Positions 13,041 to 13,116 of a stretch of DNA of 13,116 nt are shown here, piece by piece. The position numbers and the translations under genes are program-made. How positions within the stretch are numbered: position 1 is the first letter of the stretch; every line of letters starts with the position of its first letter. Origin of the DNA: Accumulibacter sp. (GTDB lineage Bacteria; Pseudomonadota; Gammaproteobacteria; Burkholderiales; Rhodocyclaceae); the NCBI GenBank assembly GCA_031274075.1, contig JAISQQ010000344.1, forward strand, positions 1-13,116, given 5' to 3'. Below the pieces are notes generated by a model. That model was not told where the DNA came from. It saw nothing but the letters and a program-made list of their open reading frames with translations, and did no database searches.

Positions 13041-13116
13041 ATGGAAACGAAGACAGGCATGAAGAAAAACGCGGGCGCGGAATCCGGATCGAGCCTTGGC
13101 ATAAAGATCCCTTTCA
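13041..13116 (+). CDS. N-terminal fragment of an unidentified protein
   Basis: An open frame from ATG 13041 to the right edge, 25 codons: METKTGMKKNAGAESGSSLG then IKIPF. AAGGAAAGGG lies about 11 nt upstream, a fair but distant ribosome site; ATG 13059 is an alternative start. The basic, flexible beginning followed by the first hydrophobic residues is compatible with the cytoplasmic tail of a membrane protein such as a sugar ABC-transporter permease, which would fit the polyol cluster, but too little is visible to assign a family. Confidence 0.5.
   Translation, partial: METKTGMKKNAGAESGSSLGIKIPF

Noticed and set aside
12851..13102. An 83-codon minus-strand frame at the right edge
   Set aside because: It crosses REP-like palindromes and runs opposite the start of a plus-strand gene with a better ribosome site; no family recognised.

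Overview
The window looks like chromosomal DNA from a GC-rich proteobacterium, probably a betaproteobacterium. The grounds are the high-GC codon use of most genes, long spurious open frames opposite real genes, the MetRS N-terminus, the style of the ECF sigma and siderophore-reductase genes, and intergenic GC-rich palindromic repeats. This placement is an inference; no rRNA or other taxonomic marker is present.

All genes from base 1 to 8905 read on the minus strand; all from 9138 to the end read on the plus strand. From left to right: (1) the 5' end of metG runs off the left edge. (2) A repeat-bearing gap (147-650) leads to a visibly AT-richer metal-handling block (651-2887). In transcription order this block holds an 80-aa Cys/His-rich small protein, a MarR regulator with a 17-His tail, a Fur-family gene broken by a stop and a frameshift, and a CDF metal exporter; the junctions are tight and one is an ATGA overlap. 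(3) A siderophore-interacting reductase and a Fur-family regulator overlap by 8 nt (2959-4423). (4) An ECF sigma factor is followed by a small two-helix membrane protein (4619-5627). (5) A three-gene operon (5838-8905) encodes a short FitA-like ribbon-helix-helix protein, an OmpR-type response regulator and a large membrane histidine kinase. No PIN toxin gene follows the antitoxin-like gene; the response regulator occupies that position with an ATGA overlap.

(6) On the plus strand a ROK-family repressor, a zinc sorbitol-type dehydrogenase and a PfkB fructokinase-like enzyme form a polyol-use cluster, consistent with sorbitol to fructose to fructose-6-phosphate. A 27-nt operator-like motif lies just after the predicted transcription starts of both the repressor gene and the dehydrogenase gene, suggesting joint control and autoregulation. 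A further plus-strand gene begins at 13041 and is cut by the right edge.

Two families of dispersed non-coding repeats occur, each in two intergenic places (265-345 with 10330-10408; 4491-4560 with 5726-5813). No rRNA, tRNA, CRISPR array, transposase or phage gene was seen. The observations most worth following are the antitoxin-like gene captured as first gene of a two-component operon with a double palindrome in front of it, and the metal cassette with its decayed Fur gene.
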